Positions 1 through 7,922 of a stretch of DNA of 64,000 nucleotides are shown here, one piece after another (within the stretch, counting starts at the first letter, position 1; each line of letters opens with the position of its first letter). The notes beneath the pieces were generated by a model. The model searched no databases. It saw nothing but the letters and a program-made list of their open reading frames with translations, and had not been told where the DNA came from. Position numbers and translations under genes: made by a program. The DNA comes from Alphaproteobacteria bacterium (lineage in GTDB: Bacteria; Pseudomonadota; Alphaproteobacteria; Caulobacterales; Hyphomonadaceae). The DNA is taken from NCBI GenBank assembly GCA_018222605.1, contig JAAEZZ010000003.1, forward strand, positions 186,001 through 250,000. The letters run 5' to 3'.

Positions 1-390
1 GAAGCGCTGAAGGCCGTGCCGGGCACGCTGATCTTCTATGAGAGCGGGCCGCGCCTGGCCGATGCGCTGGCGGACCTTGCGGATGTATTCGGCCCCCGTG
101 ACGGCGCAGTGACACGAGAGCTGACCAAAATGTTCGAGGAGACGCGCCGGGGCACGCTGGCAGAGCTGGCCGCACATTATGCGGAGGCCGGGCCACCGCG
201 GGGTGAGATCGTGCTGCTGGTCGGCCCGCCGGGCGAAGAAGAGGTGACGCCGGAACAGCTGGACGCCGCCCTGCGCGAAGCCCTCGACGGCCAGCCGACC
301 AAGGCCGCCGCCAATGCTGTCGCCGCGGCGCTGGGCCTGCCCAAGCGGGACGTTTATCAGCGTGCGTTGCAATTGAAGGCCGATGGCTGA
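1..390 (+). CDS. rsmI: 16S rRNA (cytidine-1402-2'-O)-methyltransferase RsmI, C-terminal part
   Basis: The reading frame is open from base 1 and ends at a TGA at 388-390, so the gene enters from upstream and only about 129 C-terminal residues are visible. The stretch TLIFYESGPRLADAL followed by VTRELTKMFEETRRGTLAEL is typical of the second half of the RsmI tetrapyrrole-methylase fold. RsmI methylates the ribose of C1402 in the ribosomal P site using S-adenosylmethionine. The stop overlaps the start of the next gene (yraN) by 8 bases, a pairing common in Proteobacteria. The N-terminal SAM-binding half lies outside the window. Confidence 0.93.
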   Translation, partial: EALKAVPGTLIFYESGPRLADALADLADVFGPRDGAVTRELTKMFEETRRGTLAELAAHYAEAGPPRGEIVLLVGPPGEEEVTPEQLDAALREALDGQPTKAAANAVAAALGLPKRDVYQRALQLKADG

Positions 391-784
391 GGGGCGCTCA
401 ACCGGTGCACGGGGGCCCTCCCCGAAACGCAAGGCCGCCGAACAGCGCGGCCGAAAGGGCGAAACGCTCGCCGCCTGGTCTCTCCGCCTCAAGGGCTATC
501 GCATTCTGGCGCAGCGCGTGCGCACGCCGGTGGGTGAAATTGATCTGATTGCGGAGAAATCCGGCACGATCATCTTTGTGGAGGTGAAGGCCCGCGCAGG
601 CCGGCTCGCCGCGCTGAACGCCGTGACGCCGCATGCCTGGGCCCGCATCGCCCGCGCCGCGGACTATTGGATGGCCCGCCGCCCGCATTATTCAGACCAT
701 GGCTGGCGCTACGACCTGATCGCCATCACCCCAGCCCGCTGGCCCGAACACATAAGAGACGCCTGGCGACCGGGGATGGGTTAG
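383..784 (+). CDS. yraN: YraN family (UPF0102) nuclease-like protein
   Basis: A 133-residue cytoplasmic protein with the UPF0102 core: GEIDLIAEKSGTIIFVEVKAR near residues 50-70 is the PD-(D/E)xK-like motif of the family (Asp, then Glu-Val-Lys). The ATG at 383 sits inside the end of rsmI, which suggests translational coupling, and rsmI-yraN adjacency is common. The N-terminus is basic (RGPSPKRKAAEQRGRKGE). The fold resembles Holliday-junction resolvase-type nucleases, but the cellular role is not settled. Length is normal for the family. Confidence 0.93.
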   Translation: MAEGRSTGARGPSPKRKAAEQRGRKGETLAAWSLRLKGYRILAQRVRTPVGEIDLIAEKSGTIIFVEVKARAGRLAALNAVTPHAWARIARAADYWMARRPHYSDHGWRYDLIAITPARWPEHIRDAWRPGMG

Positions 785-806
785 GTTTTAGCTTAGGAAG
801 AAAACT

Positions 807-1811
807 ATGGATCGCCCAATAATCTATTTGGACCAGAATATTCTGGGAGAACCGTTGGAAGCCCTAATTGCTTCTAACCAATATGCCTATTGGAAAGACA
901 CCTTCTACATAGGCTACTCGGACGAAACCTTAGTGGAAATCGCCAGAGCAGAAATGGGCGCAGACAGATTTCTCTCTAACCTCGAAAAGCTTCAGACAGT
1001 TCACATACATCCCAATATGGAAGGGTTCGAGATAAAAGAAGGTTATCTACTCAAGCTTACGCCACCACGGCTCCGCTTCAGAGAGCTATCTTTAACTGGC
1101 AGACTAATGGATGAGACCACGGTCCTGAATGTAGCTCATAAACTATATGGAGGACAGCCAGACAAAACCTACCCGGAACTTCTTGGCGAGCAAATAGATG
1201 CCATGGGGATAAACTGGAACATGGATTTAGAAGCGCTTGACCTCTCTGCCGCGCAGCAATCTGCTTTTGGGGATTTATTGAGGGAAATACTGCGCCTTAT
1301 AAGATCTGGAACGGCAGAAGCAGCTCAAAGCATGCAGGAACAAACATCTGCATACGGAAGTGGTAACCCGCTCGCGGATTTCCGGAAAGAAGTTGTCCCG
1401 AATTTAGAGGCAATTAACGACATAGAAGGCGACAACATTGTCCGCCGTATTGCAGAGGAACTACAAAAAAGCAACGCCTTCTACTCCAAGAAAGGCGTGG
1501 AAGAGATCTTTAATCTGAATGGAAAAAATTCCGTCACAGGAAGACCACTCGACATAGTCGAGAAAGCCCGAAATATAATGCTAATGCTCAACTGGTTCGG
1601 TTACAAGGCGGACAAAAGGCTGAAACGCGAAGACAAGTTTAAATCCAGCTCCTCCGATCTAGTACATGCTGGATATGGATCGCTTTGTCACGCGATAGTC
1701 ACACGCGACAAAGGTTTCAAAGCAAGACTTCAAGCAACGTATCAGTTCCTTGAATTAAGAACATCGGTACTGAGCGTAGACTTGGAGAATGGCCTTAAAT
1801 TCGTAGACTAA
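807..1811 (+). CDS. PIN-like domain protein of unknown role
   Basis: A 334-residue protein. The start IIYLDQNILGE and the end HAIVTRDKGFKARL resemble the first and last acidic motifs of PIN-type RNases (N-terminal Asp after a hydrophobic strand; C-terminal T-R-D). The middle part has no domain I recognise. It is visibly more A+T-rich than its neighbours and has no same-strand partner downstream, as expected of a recently acquired cargo gene between yraN and the convergent MFS gene. No small antitoxin-like gene is attached, so a standard VapBC pair is unlikely. The RNase activity is inferred from motif pattern only. Confidence 0.7.
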   Translation: MDRPIIYLDQNILGEPLEALIASNQYAYWKDTFYIGYSDETLVEIARAEMGADRFLSNLEKLQTVHIHPNMEGFEIKEGYLLKLTPPRLRFRELSLTGRLMDETTVLNVAHKLYGGQPDKTYPELLGEQIDAMGINWNMDLEALDLSAAQQSAFGDLLREILRLIRSGTAEAAQSMQEQTSAYGSGNPLADFRKEVVPNLEAINDIEGDNIVRRIAEELQKSNAFYSKKGVEEIFNLNGKNSVTGRPLDIVEKARNIMLMLNWFGYKADKRLKREDKFKSSSSDLVHAGYGSLCHAIVTRDKGFKARLQATYQFLELRTSVLSVDLENGLKFVD

Positions 1812-1828
1812 CCTTATACTCAAAAACT

Positions 1829-3058
1829 TCACTTCCCCTGCGTTTTCGCGAGCTTCTTGTAAACGCGCGTGAGCGGGCTTTTTGGCACCGGGATGTAGGG
1901 CATCTTCTTGGTGAGCGTGGACGGACGCAGGCCGACGCGCAGGATGCTGAAGACGGCCAGCAGCAGATAGATCACCGCGATGTACCAGAACAGCGCCGCC
2001 GGGTGGAAGACACTCATGGCGAGCGCGCCGGCGAGTGCCCCGAAGACAGAGCCTAGCCCGTGCAGCAGCAACAGGCCGCCACTGGTCGCGACCGCCTTGC
2101 CGGCGGCGGCATGGTCATTCGCATGGGCAGCGCAGATACCAAATGTCGGGATGATCAGACCGCCGAAGAAAAAGCCGAACACAAGCAAGGCGCTTTGCGA
2201 GATACCGGCAAAGCTGGCCAGCAGGATGGCCGCCACCGCGCCCGCCACAGAGGCGCCGATGATCACATAGCGCCGGTCGATCCTGTCTGACAGCGTGCCC
2301 ATCGGGAACTGGAACAGGCCTGCGCCGATGATGGCCGTACTCATGAAGGCCGCGACCATGGCCGAGCCATAGCCGACCTTTTGCACGAAGACCGGCGCCA
2401 TGCCCCAGAAGGCCGCATTGGCGAGGCCTGTCAGCATCGCGCCAACTGCGCCGACGGGCGAGACGCGGTAAAGCTCTCGAATGTCCAGCTTCGCCGTTTC
2501 CAGCGGCGCGGGAGAGCTGGTCTTGGTCAACGCCACTGGAACGAGCGCGATGGAAATGAGGATGGAGACCAGCACGAACAGCTTGAAGCCGGACGGGGCC
2601 GATACAGCCAGCAAAAGGTTGCCGATGGTCACAGAGCCAAGATCTACCATTCTGTAGACGGACAGGATCTTGCCGCGATTGGCATTTGTCGCGCGCTCAT
2701 TGATCCAGCTTTCCAGAACCATGGTCAGGCCCGCAAAGCTGAACCCCGTCACAAAACGCAGAAATGCCCAGGAGACAGGGTCAACGAACAGGACATGCGC
2801 CAGCGCGCTGGACGAGGCAATCGAGGCGAGCGCCACAAAGGCGCGGATATGGCCGACATTCTTGATCATGCCCGGCACGAAGCGGCAGCCCAGAATGAAG
2901 CCGGCAAAATAGGCTGAGGTCAGCCCGCCGATCACAGCGGTCGGGAAGCCCTCAAGGTCTGCGCGCACAGCCAGCAGCGTGCTCTGCAGGCCATTGCCCG
3001 CATAGAGAATGGCCGCCGCAATGAGCAGAGACCCAATGGAAGAAATTGACCTGAACAT
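1829..3058 (-). CDS. MFS transporter, YcaD-like
   Basis: An integral membrane protein of about 409 residues with roughly twelve hydrophobic segments. The pattern ILYAGNGLQSTLLAVRADLEGF at the N-terminus and FSFAGLTMVLESWINERA around residue 125 matches the YcaD-type major facilitator group. A loop with GTLSDRIDRRYVI carries the conserved MFS D-R-x-D-R-R type motif at the middle of the protein. I chose the ATG at 3058 because the hydrophobic protein begins there (MFRSISSIG); an upstream in-frame start at 3175 would add 39 residues without transporter character. Substrate unknown. Confidence 0.85.
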   Translation of the reverse strand: MFRSISSIGSLLIAAAILYAGNGLQSTLLAVRADLEGFPTAVIGGLTSAYFAGFILGCRFVPGMIKNVGHIRAFVALASIASSSALAHVLFVDPVSWAFLRFVTGFSFAGLTMVLESWINERATNANRGKILSVYRMVDLGSVTIGNLLLAVSAPSGFKLFVLVSILISIALVPVALTKTSSPAPLETAKLDIRELYRVSPVGAVGAMLTGLANAAFWGMAPVFVQKVGYGSAMVAAFMSTAIIGAGLFQFPMGTLSDRIDRRYVIIGASVAGAVAAILLASFAGISQSALLVFGFFFGGLIIPTFGICAAHANDHAAAGKAVATSGGLLLLHGLGSVFGALAGALAMSVFHPAALFWYIAVIYLLLAVFSILRVGLRPSTLTKKMPYIPVPKSPLTRVYKKLAKTQGK

Positions 3059-3241
3059 GGCGGGCCCTGACGGGTCTGGTGTGGAGGCTATAAACGGTGC
3101 CTGAAGTAAAGCATGCAGGCCTGAACGTGTTCCGCCGGAATGTGTGGAAAAAGCTGCGCAGACGGGGCGTGACACCTAATTGTGCAGGCCCGGCCCTTCA
3201 AGGGCTGGCACTGCACGCAAATTGACGGGAGGTGTGACGCG

Positions 3242-3916
3242 TCAACCGACCGTCAGGATACCATAGACAGCTGCCACGGCCACGACCGCAGCGATCAGGA
3301 AACGGACCCATGGCAGGCGGTTGTCCGAGACATCTGCCTCCCTGAACTCTGCCGCGGCCCGGCGGCCCGTCACCATGGGCCGGACGAGATTGTCCTTGAA
3401 GAAGACAAGATACACGGCAATCGCAATGACATGCAGACAGATCAGGGTGAACAGCACATTGAAGCTGATCTCGTGAATCTCCGCCGCCTGACGACCCGCA
3501 TCAAAGGAGATCAGGCTGGCCAGCGGACCGGATTCGAGGCCATCCGTATCGACTGTGAAGAGACCCGTGCCGAGTTGCACGGCCAGCGCCGCCAGCATGG
3601 CAAACACGCTGAGCGAGCCGACGGGGTTATGCCCGAAATGCGGACGGTGCCGGCCCGCCAGCAAATCTTTCACATAGCCGACCAGTACGGCCGGCCCCGT
3701 CACCATGGCGGCGAAGCGGGCGGTCTTCGGCCCGATCACGCCCCAGACAAGGCGGAACACCAGAAGGGCCACCAGGGTGAGCCCCATCCGCTTGTGCCAG
3801 TCCATAATGCCCTGCTCTGCCGTCCACCACATGGAGGCAACAAGCAGAACTGTTGCCCAGTGGAACAGGCGCACTGCGCCGTCCCATACGATGACGCGCC
3901 TCGTCTCTTCCGTCAT
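3242..3916 (-). CDS. Cytochrome b561-family membrane protein
   Basis: A 224-residue membrane protein with four core hydrophobic helices plus a C-terminal one. Histidines placed as haem ligands are visible in VRLFHWATV (helix 1), DWHKRMG (helix 2) and AAEIHEISFN and LICLHVIAI (later helices), the layout of the b561/Ni-Fe hydrogenase b-type subunit family. The gene starts 6 bases after the stop of the cytochrome c' gene, so the two are surely co-transcribed. The likely role is electron transfer between the quinone pool and the periplasmic c-type cytochrome, inferred from this pairing. Confidence 0.9.
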   Translation of the reverse strand: MTEETRRVIVWDGAVRLFHWATVLLVASMWWTAEQGIMDWHKRMGLTLVALLVFRLVWGVIGPKTARFAAMVTGPAVLVGYVKDLLAGRHRPHFGHNPVGSLSVFAMLAALAVQLGTGLFTVDTDGLESGPLASLISFDAGRQAAEIHEISFNVLFTLICLHVIAIAVYLVFFKDNLVRPMVTGRRAAAEFREADVSDNRLPWVRFLIAAVVAVAAVYGILTVG

Positions 3917-3922
3917 GCCGGA

Positions 3923-4441
3923 TCAGTCGTCTGCGCGATAGGTTTCGTGGCAGGACTTGCAGGTTTTGCCGGTTTCGCCGAACGCTACCTTGATTGCCTC
4001 GACATCGCCAGTCTGCGCGGCCTCGCTCAACTGGGCGGCTTCGGTCTGGAAATCTGCGACGAGCTGGTTGAACTCTTCCGGGCTTTCCCAGATGGTCGGC
4101 AGGGCATCCGTTTTGACGCCGCTGTCAGGGCCGGAGCCTTTCGGGAACCAGGTTTCCATGCCTTCGGCTTCAGATACGAGATTTGCGGCGGCTGTCTGGA
4201 TGGCGGTCATGTCCGGATCGGAGGCTTTCAGCTGGTCGCTGATCGTCTTAAAGGCCTTGCCGTAATTCTTCAGATGGGCCTGACGGGCATCAATCTGTTC
4301 CTTGGGGGTCATGCCATTGGCCAGGATAACCGCTTCGGCCCCGGCATCCGCCGTATCCGGCGCATCCCCCGACCCACACGCCGCCAGAAGGGAAAGGCCA
4401 AGCAGGGCCGCGACGGCAACAGATGTCTTGCGATGGGTCAT
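3923..4441 (-). CDS. Cytochrome c' (c-prime), predicted lipoprotein
   Basis: A 172-residue exported protein. The start at 4441 is set by the AAGGAGA ribosome-binding site 6-7 bases upstream; a start 30 bases further up is not needed. Residues 1-20 form a signal peptide ending in LSLLAAC, a lipobox, so the protein is predicted to be membrane-anchored, while most cytochromes c' are soluble. The C-terminal CKSCHETY is the CxxCH haem site at the position expected of the four-helix c' family. It precedes the b561 gene in a two-gene operon. Cytochromes c' bind NO and similar ligands, but the physiological role here is not shown. Confidence 0.92.
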   Translation of the reverse strand: MTHRKTSVAVAALLGLSLLAACGSGDAPDTADAGAEAVILANGMTPKEQIDARQAHLKNYGKAFKTISDQLKASDPDMTAIQTAAANLVSEAEGMETWFPKGSGPDSGVKTDALPTIWESPEEFNQLVADFQTEAAQLSEAAQTGDVEAIKVAFGETGKTCKSCHETYRADD

Positions 4442-4628
4442 GAGGGAGTCTCCTTGAAAGGTTCGCTGCATTTGAATGGATAAGCAAACCCGTGAGCAGG
4501 AGCAAGCGTTCCCTCAGGCTAATATTGGGCCTGCAATCGCCTGAATAACTGTTATGTTAGCGAAACCATTGAGCTCGCTCGCGCGTAGTAAAATATAAGG
4601 GAAATGAGAAAAAACAAAGGACTGGGAT

Positions 4629-5609
4629 ATGGCTGGACTGCTGGTAAATGGCGAATGGAAACAGAAGGACGAGTTCGCCGAGGAAGATGGAAAGTTCAAA
4701 CGTCAGGATTCCGCCTTCCGTAACTGGATTACCACGGATGGCTCCCCCGGCCCGGGTGGACAGAATGCCGTCAAGGCAGAGGCCGGGCGGTATCACCTCT
4801 ATGTTTCATATGCCTGTCCGTGGGCCCACCGCACGCTCATCTTCCGAAAGCTGAAGGAATTGCAGGATTTGATCCCAGTCAGCGTGGTGCATCCGCACAT
4901 GCTGGATGATGGGTGGGAGCTATCAGACGACTTCCCGGGCGCGACGGGCGATCCGCTCTATGGCAAGAAATATCTGCACGAAATCTACACGCTGGCCCGG
5001 CCATACTATACCGGCAAGGTGACTGTGCCTGTGCTTTGGGACAAGCAGGAAGAAGCAATCGTGAACAATGAGAGCGCGGAGATCATTCGCATTTTCAATA
5101 CGGCCTTCAACGAGATTACGGGGAATACAGAAGACTATTACCAGGACTCGCTGCGCGATGAAATCGACCAGGTGAATGACCGCATCTACACGACCGTGAA
5201 TAATGGCGTCTACAAATGCGGCTTTGCTGAAACCCAGGACGCCTATGACGAAAACATCACGCCCCTGTTTGATACACTCGACTGGCTGGAGCAGCGCCTG
5301 TCGACAAATGGTCGCAAATATCTGGTGGGCAATATGCTGACGGAGGCGGACATTCGCCTGTTCACGACCCTGATCCGCTTCGACCCTGTTTATTATGTGC
5401 ACTTCAAATGCAATATGAAGCAGATCCGCGCCTATCCTGCACTGAATGATTATATGCAGCGTCTGTACGAAATGCCGGAAGTGAACCCCACGGTGAATTT
5501 CGATCACATCAAGCAGCATTATTACTACTCTCATAAGCACATCAATCCGTATCGCATCGTACCGAAAGGCCCCCGTGAAAATGTGACGGATCTGGGCATC
5601 CGCATGTAG
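4629..5609 (+). CDS. yqjG: Glutathionyl-hydroquinone reductase (YqjG/ECM4 type GST)
   Basis: A 326-residue cytosolic protein. The motif SYACPWAHRTL, with Cys63 in CPWA, is the signature of the Xi-class glutathione transferases that reduce glutathionyl-hydroquinones. The N-terminal NGEW and the thioredoxin-like half to about residue 170 are followed by an all-helical GST C-terminal half containing the conserved LTEADIRLFTTLIRFDPVY. Length matches the family (about 320-330). It stands alone in its orientation between the divergent cytochrome c' gene and the acyl-CoA dehydrogenase. Confidence 0.93.
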   Translation: MAGLLVNGEWKQKDEFAEEDGKFKRQDSAFRNWITTDGSPGPGGQNAVKAEAGRYHLYVSYACPWAHRTLIFRKLKELQDLIPVSVVHPHMLDDGWELSDDFPGATGDPLYGKKYLHEIYTLARPYYTGKVTVPVLWDKQEEAIVNNESAEIIRIFNTAFNEITGNTEDYYQDSLRDEIDQVNDRIYTTVNNGVYKCGFAETQDAYDENITPLFDTLDWLEQRLSTNGRKYLVGNMLTEADIRLFTTLIRFDPVYYVHFKCNMKQIRAYPALNDYMQRLYEMPEVNPTVNFDHIKQHYYYSHKHINPYRIVPKGPRENVTDLGIRM

Positions 5610-5699
5610 CGCGGCACACCATCCACGTATTTCCCCTGATTGCAGATGAAGACAGCAGGCGGCTAAGTGTTGCGGACACTCCGGACAAGGGAGAGTGAC

Positions 5700-6848
5700 A
5701 TGGATGGCAGTTTTCCGCTCGCAGAGCCCCTGCTCTGTGATCATTCGCATGGCAGGGCGGACGCAGCCTTCCGCGCCGAAGTCGATGCATTCCTTGATGA
5801 AGCACTGACCGAGGAATTGCGCATGGCAGGCCGCGCGACGACGGGCCTGAAATCTGCCCATTGGGCGTGTGATGCCTGGCGCAAGCGTCTGGCAGAACGC
5901 GGCTGGTATGCGCCCTCCTGGCCCATCGAATATGGCGGCGCGGGGTGGAGCCCCCAGCAACGCCTCTACTTCGAAAATGCCTGCGCGGAGCGCGATGCGC
6001 CGATCCTGATGAATTCAGGCGTGCGCACCATCGGCCCCCTGATCATCGCTGCCGGCACCGAAGAGCAGAAAGCTCATTATCTTCCCGCCATCCTGCGGGG
6101 AGAGCATGAATGGTGCCAAGGTTTCTCAGAGCCACAAGCGGGCTCTGACCTCTCCTCCCTAGCCTTCCGCGCAACGCGGGACGGCGATGACTTCATCCTG
6201 AATGGCAGCAAGGTTTGGACCAGCTTCGCACATTATGCGACGCACATGTTCCTGCTGGCGCGGTGCGAGCCCGGCAGCAGGGGCCGCGATGGCCTGGTTT
6301 TCCTGCTGGTCGAGATGCACCGCCCCGGTATCCGTGTACGGCCGATTGAGTTCATCAGCGGCGAAAGCGAAACCAATGAAGTGTTCTTCGATGATGTCCG
6401 CACGCCGGCTGCCCACCGCATTGGCGAAATTGGCGAAGGCTGGAAAGCCGCGAAACAGCTGATGGCGATTGCCCGCGGCAACAATACGACGACCGGACTG
6501 CTGCGCCGTGCCCTGCGGGCTGTACGGCGCGGACTGGATGATCTGGAAGGTCACTATCCCGCCATGGAGGCCAAACTCGGCGCGATGACCATAAAAGTCG
6601 ATACGTTCGAGGCCATGGAAGCGCGCGCCTCTCACGGGATGCTGGATCTGACAGATGCCCCTGCCGCGTCTGCCCTAAAGCTGCTCGCCACAGAGCTGCA
6701 TCAGGAGATTACGGAGTTCGGGCTCGTCGCTGCACCGGATAGCGAGTTTGCCAAGGCGAAATATTTCGCGACGCGCGCTGCGACGATCTATTCCGGTACC
6801 AGTGAAGTGCACCGCAACATTCTGGCGCACGCCATTGGCTGCCCCTGA
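5700..6848 (+). CDS. Acyl-CoA dehydrogenase
   Basis: About 382 residues. The flavin and substrate segments are clear: WCQGFSEPQAGSDLSSL (the family's E-P-x-A-G-S-D loop), GSKVWTSFAHYA, and the C-terminal IYSGTSEVHRNILA that contacts FAD across the dimer. The ATG at 5700 follows AAGGGAGAG, a good ribosome-binding site; an upstream TTG is less likely. Acyl-CoA dehydrogenases introduce the alpha-beta double bond into acyl-CoA thioesters. I do not see a canonical Glu-bearing motif that would fix the chain-length class, so the substrate is open. Confidence 0.92.
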   Translation: MDGSFPLAEPLLCDHSHGRADAAFRAEVDAFLDEALTEELRMAGRATTGLKSAHWACDAWRKRLAERGWYAPSWPIEYGGAGWSPQQRLYFENACAERDAPILMNSGVRTIGPLIIAAGTEEQKAHYLPAILRGEHEWCQGFSEPQAGSDLSSLAFRATRDGDDFILNGSKVWTSFAHYATHMFLLARCEPGSRGRDGLVFLLVEMHRPGIRVRPIEFISGESETNEVFFDDVRTPAAHRIGEIGEGWKAAKQLMAIARGNNTTTGLLRRALRAVRRGLDDLEGHYPAMEAKLGAMTIKVDTFEAMEARASHGMLDLTDAPAASALKLLATELHQEITEFGLVAAPDSEFAKAKYFATRAATIYSGTSEVHRNILAHAIGCP

Positions 6849-6917
6849 TTTCGGGCCCTGGATATTTGCCTTGAAAATTCCGGGATGAAAGGAATGTGCG
6901 TATCGAGAGCAAGAGGT

Positions 6918-7805
6918 TTAAGGGGCGGCGTTCGCCGCCATGGCTTCAATCTCGTCCAGCGCCGTCTGGCGATCCTTTGACCAGTAAAGGCGCGATTTCT
7001 CGCTGGCCAGCACCGTGTCGCGATAGGCCTCCACCTTCGCCGCAATGGCACGCGCCGTAGGCGGGTCGCTTTCGGCAACCGCTCTGGCCGCCGCCATGCG
7101 AATGCTGTTCAGCTCAAAATGCAGTCCCCATGTTGGCTGCGCCATGGGACACGCCGCGCCCAGCGCTTCGGCGAATTGCAGGGCAAGCCCCTCGCCGCCC
7201 GGATTTGCGTCCAGCCATTCGCGGGCAATTCTCACATCCTGCGTCAGGCCCCGATGACAGGATTTCGGCCAGTCAGGCCCAATTATGTAGGGTTGAGTGA
7301 TGCCGTATTTCGCCTGAAATTCCAGCATGCCATTGACGAGATCCTTGCGAAGGGCAACCGCCTGTTCCTCCTCTACCTCGACATCGACAATGTCTGCGCC
7401 ATTCAAGGCTTCAAACATGTCGTTATGTTCGTCCATCTTCCAGTAGGCGGTCGAATAATCGAAGGCTGCATACCACTCGGACATCACCGCGTCATTGCTG
7501 GCCTCTTCCTCCATCATCCGAAGCGCGCGTGTAACATGCGCCGCCGCGGCATAGTGCACGGCAAAGTCATTCTCCGGACACTTGCGAGCGGCAGCATCAA
7601 ATAAAGGAAGCAACGCATAGAGCCGGTTGGGCGTCTCCGACACTTCGACCACGCTGACCATCACATGGCGCGAGAGGGCCTCGCCGCAGTCCAGAGCCTC
7701 ATCGGACTCGGCCATGGCTTGGCCGGACACAATAATCGCCGCCAGCCCGGCACTGCAGGCCAGTCTCGCAATACGCACAGCAGGCGTTGTCCAGAATGCA
7801 AACAT
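6918..7805 (-). CDS. Secreted protein of unknown function
   Basis: About 295 residues. A signal peptide spans roughly residues 1-33 and ends in SGQAMAES. The mature protein is helical, acidic and has four Cys residues (LDCGEAL, ARKCPEN, KSCHRGL, AACPMAQ) that could form disulphides. I recognise no domain; an alpha-helical repeat (TPR-like) fold is possible. The ATG at 7805 directly follows GGGAGGGA, so it is preferred to the in-frame GTG at 7820. That ribosome-binding site can be paired into a hairpin with the upstream leader (see 7811-7839). Confidence 0.75.
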   Translation of the reverse strand: MFAFWTTPAVRIARLACSAGLAAIIVSGQAMAESDEALDCGEALSRHVMVSVVEVSETPNRLYALLPLFDAAARKCPENDFAVHYAAAAHVTRALRMMEEEASNDAVMSEWYAAFDYSTAYWKMDEHNDMFEALNGADIVDVEVEEEQAVALRKDLVNGMLEFQAKYGITQPYIIGPDWPKSCHRGLTQDVRIAREWLDANPGGEGLALQFAEALGAACPMAQPTWGLHFELNSIRMAAARAVAESDPPTARAIAAKVEAYRDTVLASEKSRLYWSKDRQTALDEIEAMAANAAP

Positions 7806-7810
7806 GAAAA

Positions 7811-7839
7811 TCCCTCCCACACGGAACTGGTAGGAGGGA
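7811..7839 (-). promoter_or_regulatory. Hairpin that can hide the ribosome-binding site
   Basis: On the minus strand the leader contains TCCCTCC (7839-7833) which is exactly complementary to GGAGGGA (7817-7811), the ribosome-binding site of the secreted protein gene starting at 7805. The loop is 15 bases and can close further through a CCA/TGG pair. Such a structure could limit translation initiation until it is opened. Pairing is seen; a regulatory effect is inferred. Confidence 0.45.
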
Positions 7840-7922
7840 AACTAGATGGCTCTTTATGCCGTGACCAGCACTTTCACGGACGGACGCAAGAATGCCCAGA
7901 TTCCGCCTGCTGACGGCCCTGA

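Noticed and set aside
3182-4483. 433-codon plus-strand open frame
   Set aside because: It lies antisense to the cytochrome b561 and c' genes, which have clear haem motifs; its translation is low-complexity with many Arg, His and Gln and has no domain.
4923-5960. 345-codon minus-strand open frame
   Set aside because: Antisense to the glutathionyl-hydroquinone reductase; no protein-like character.
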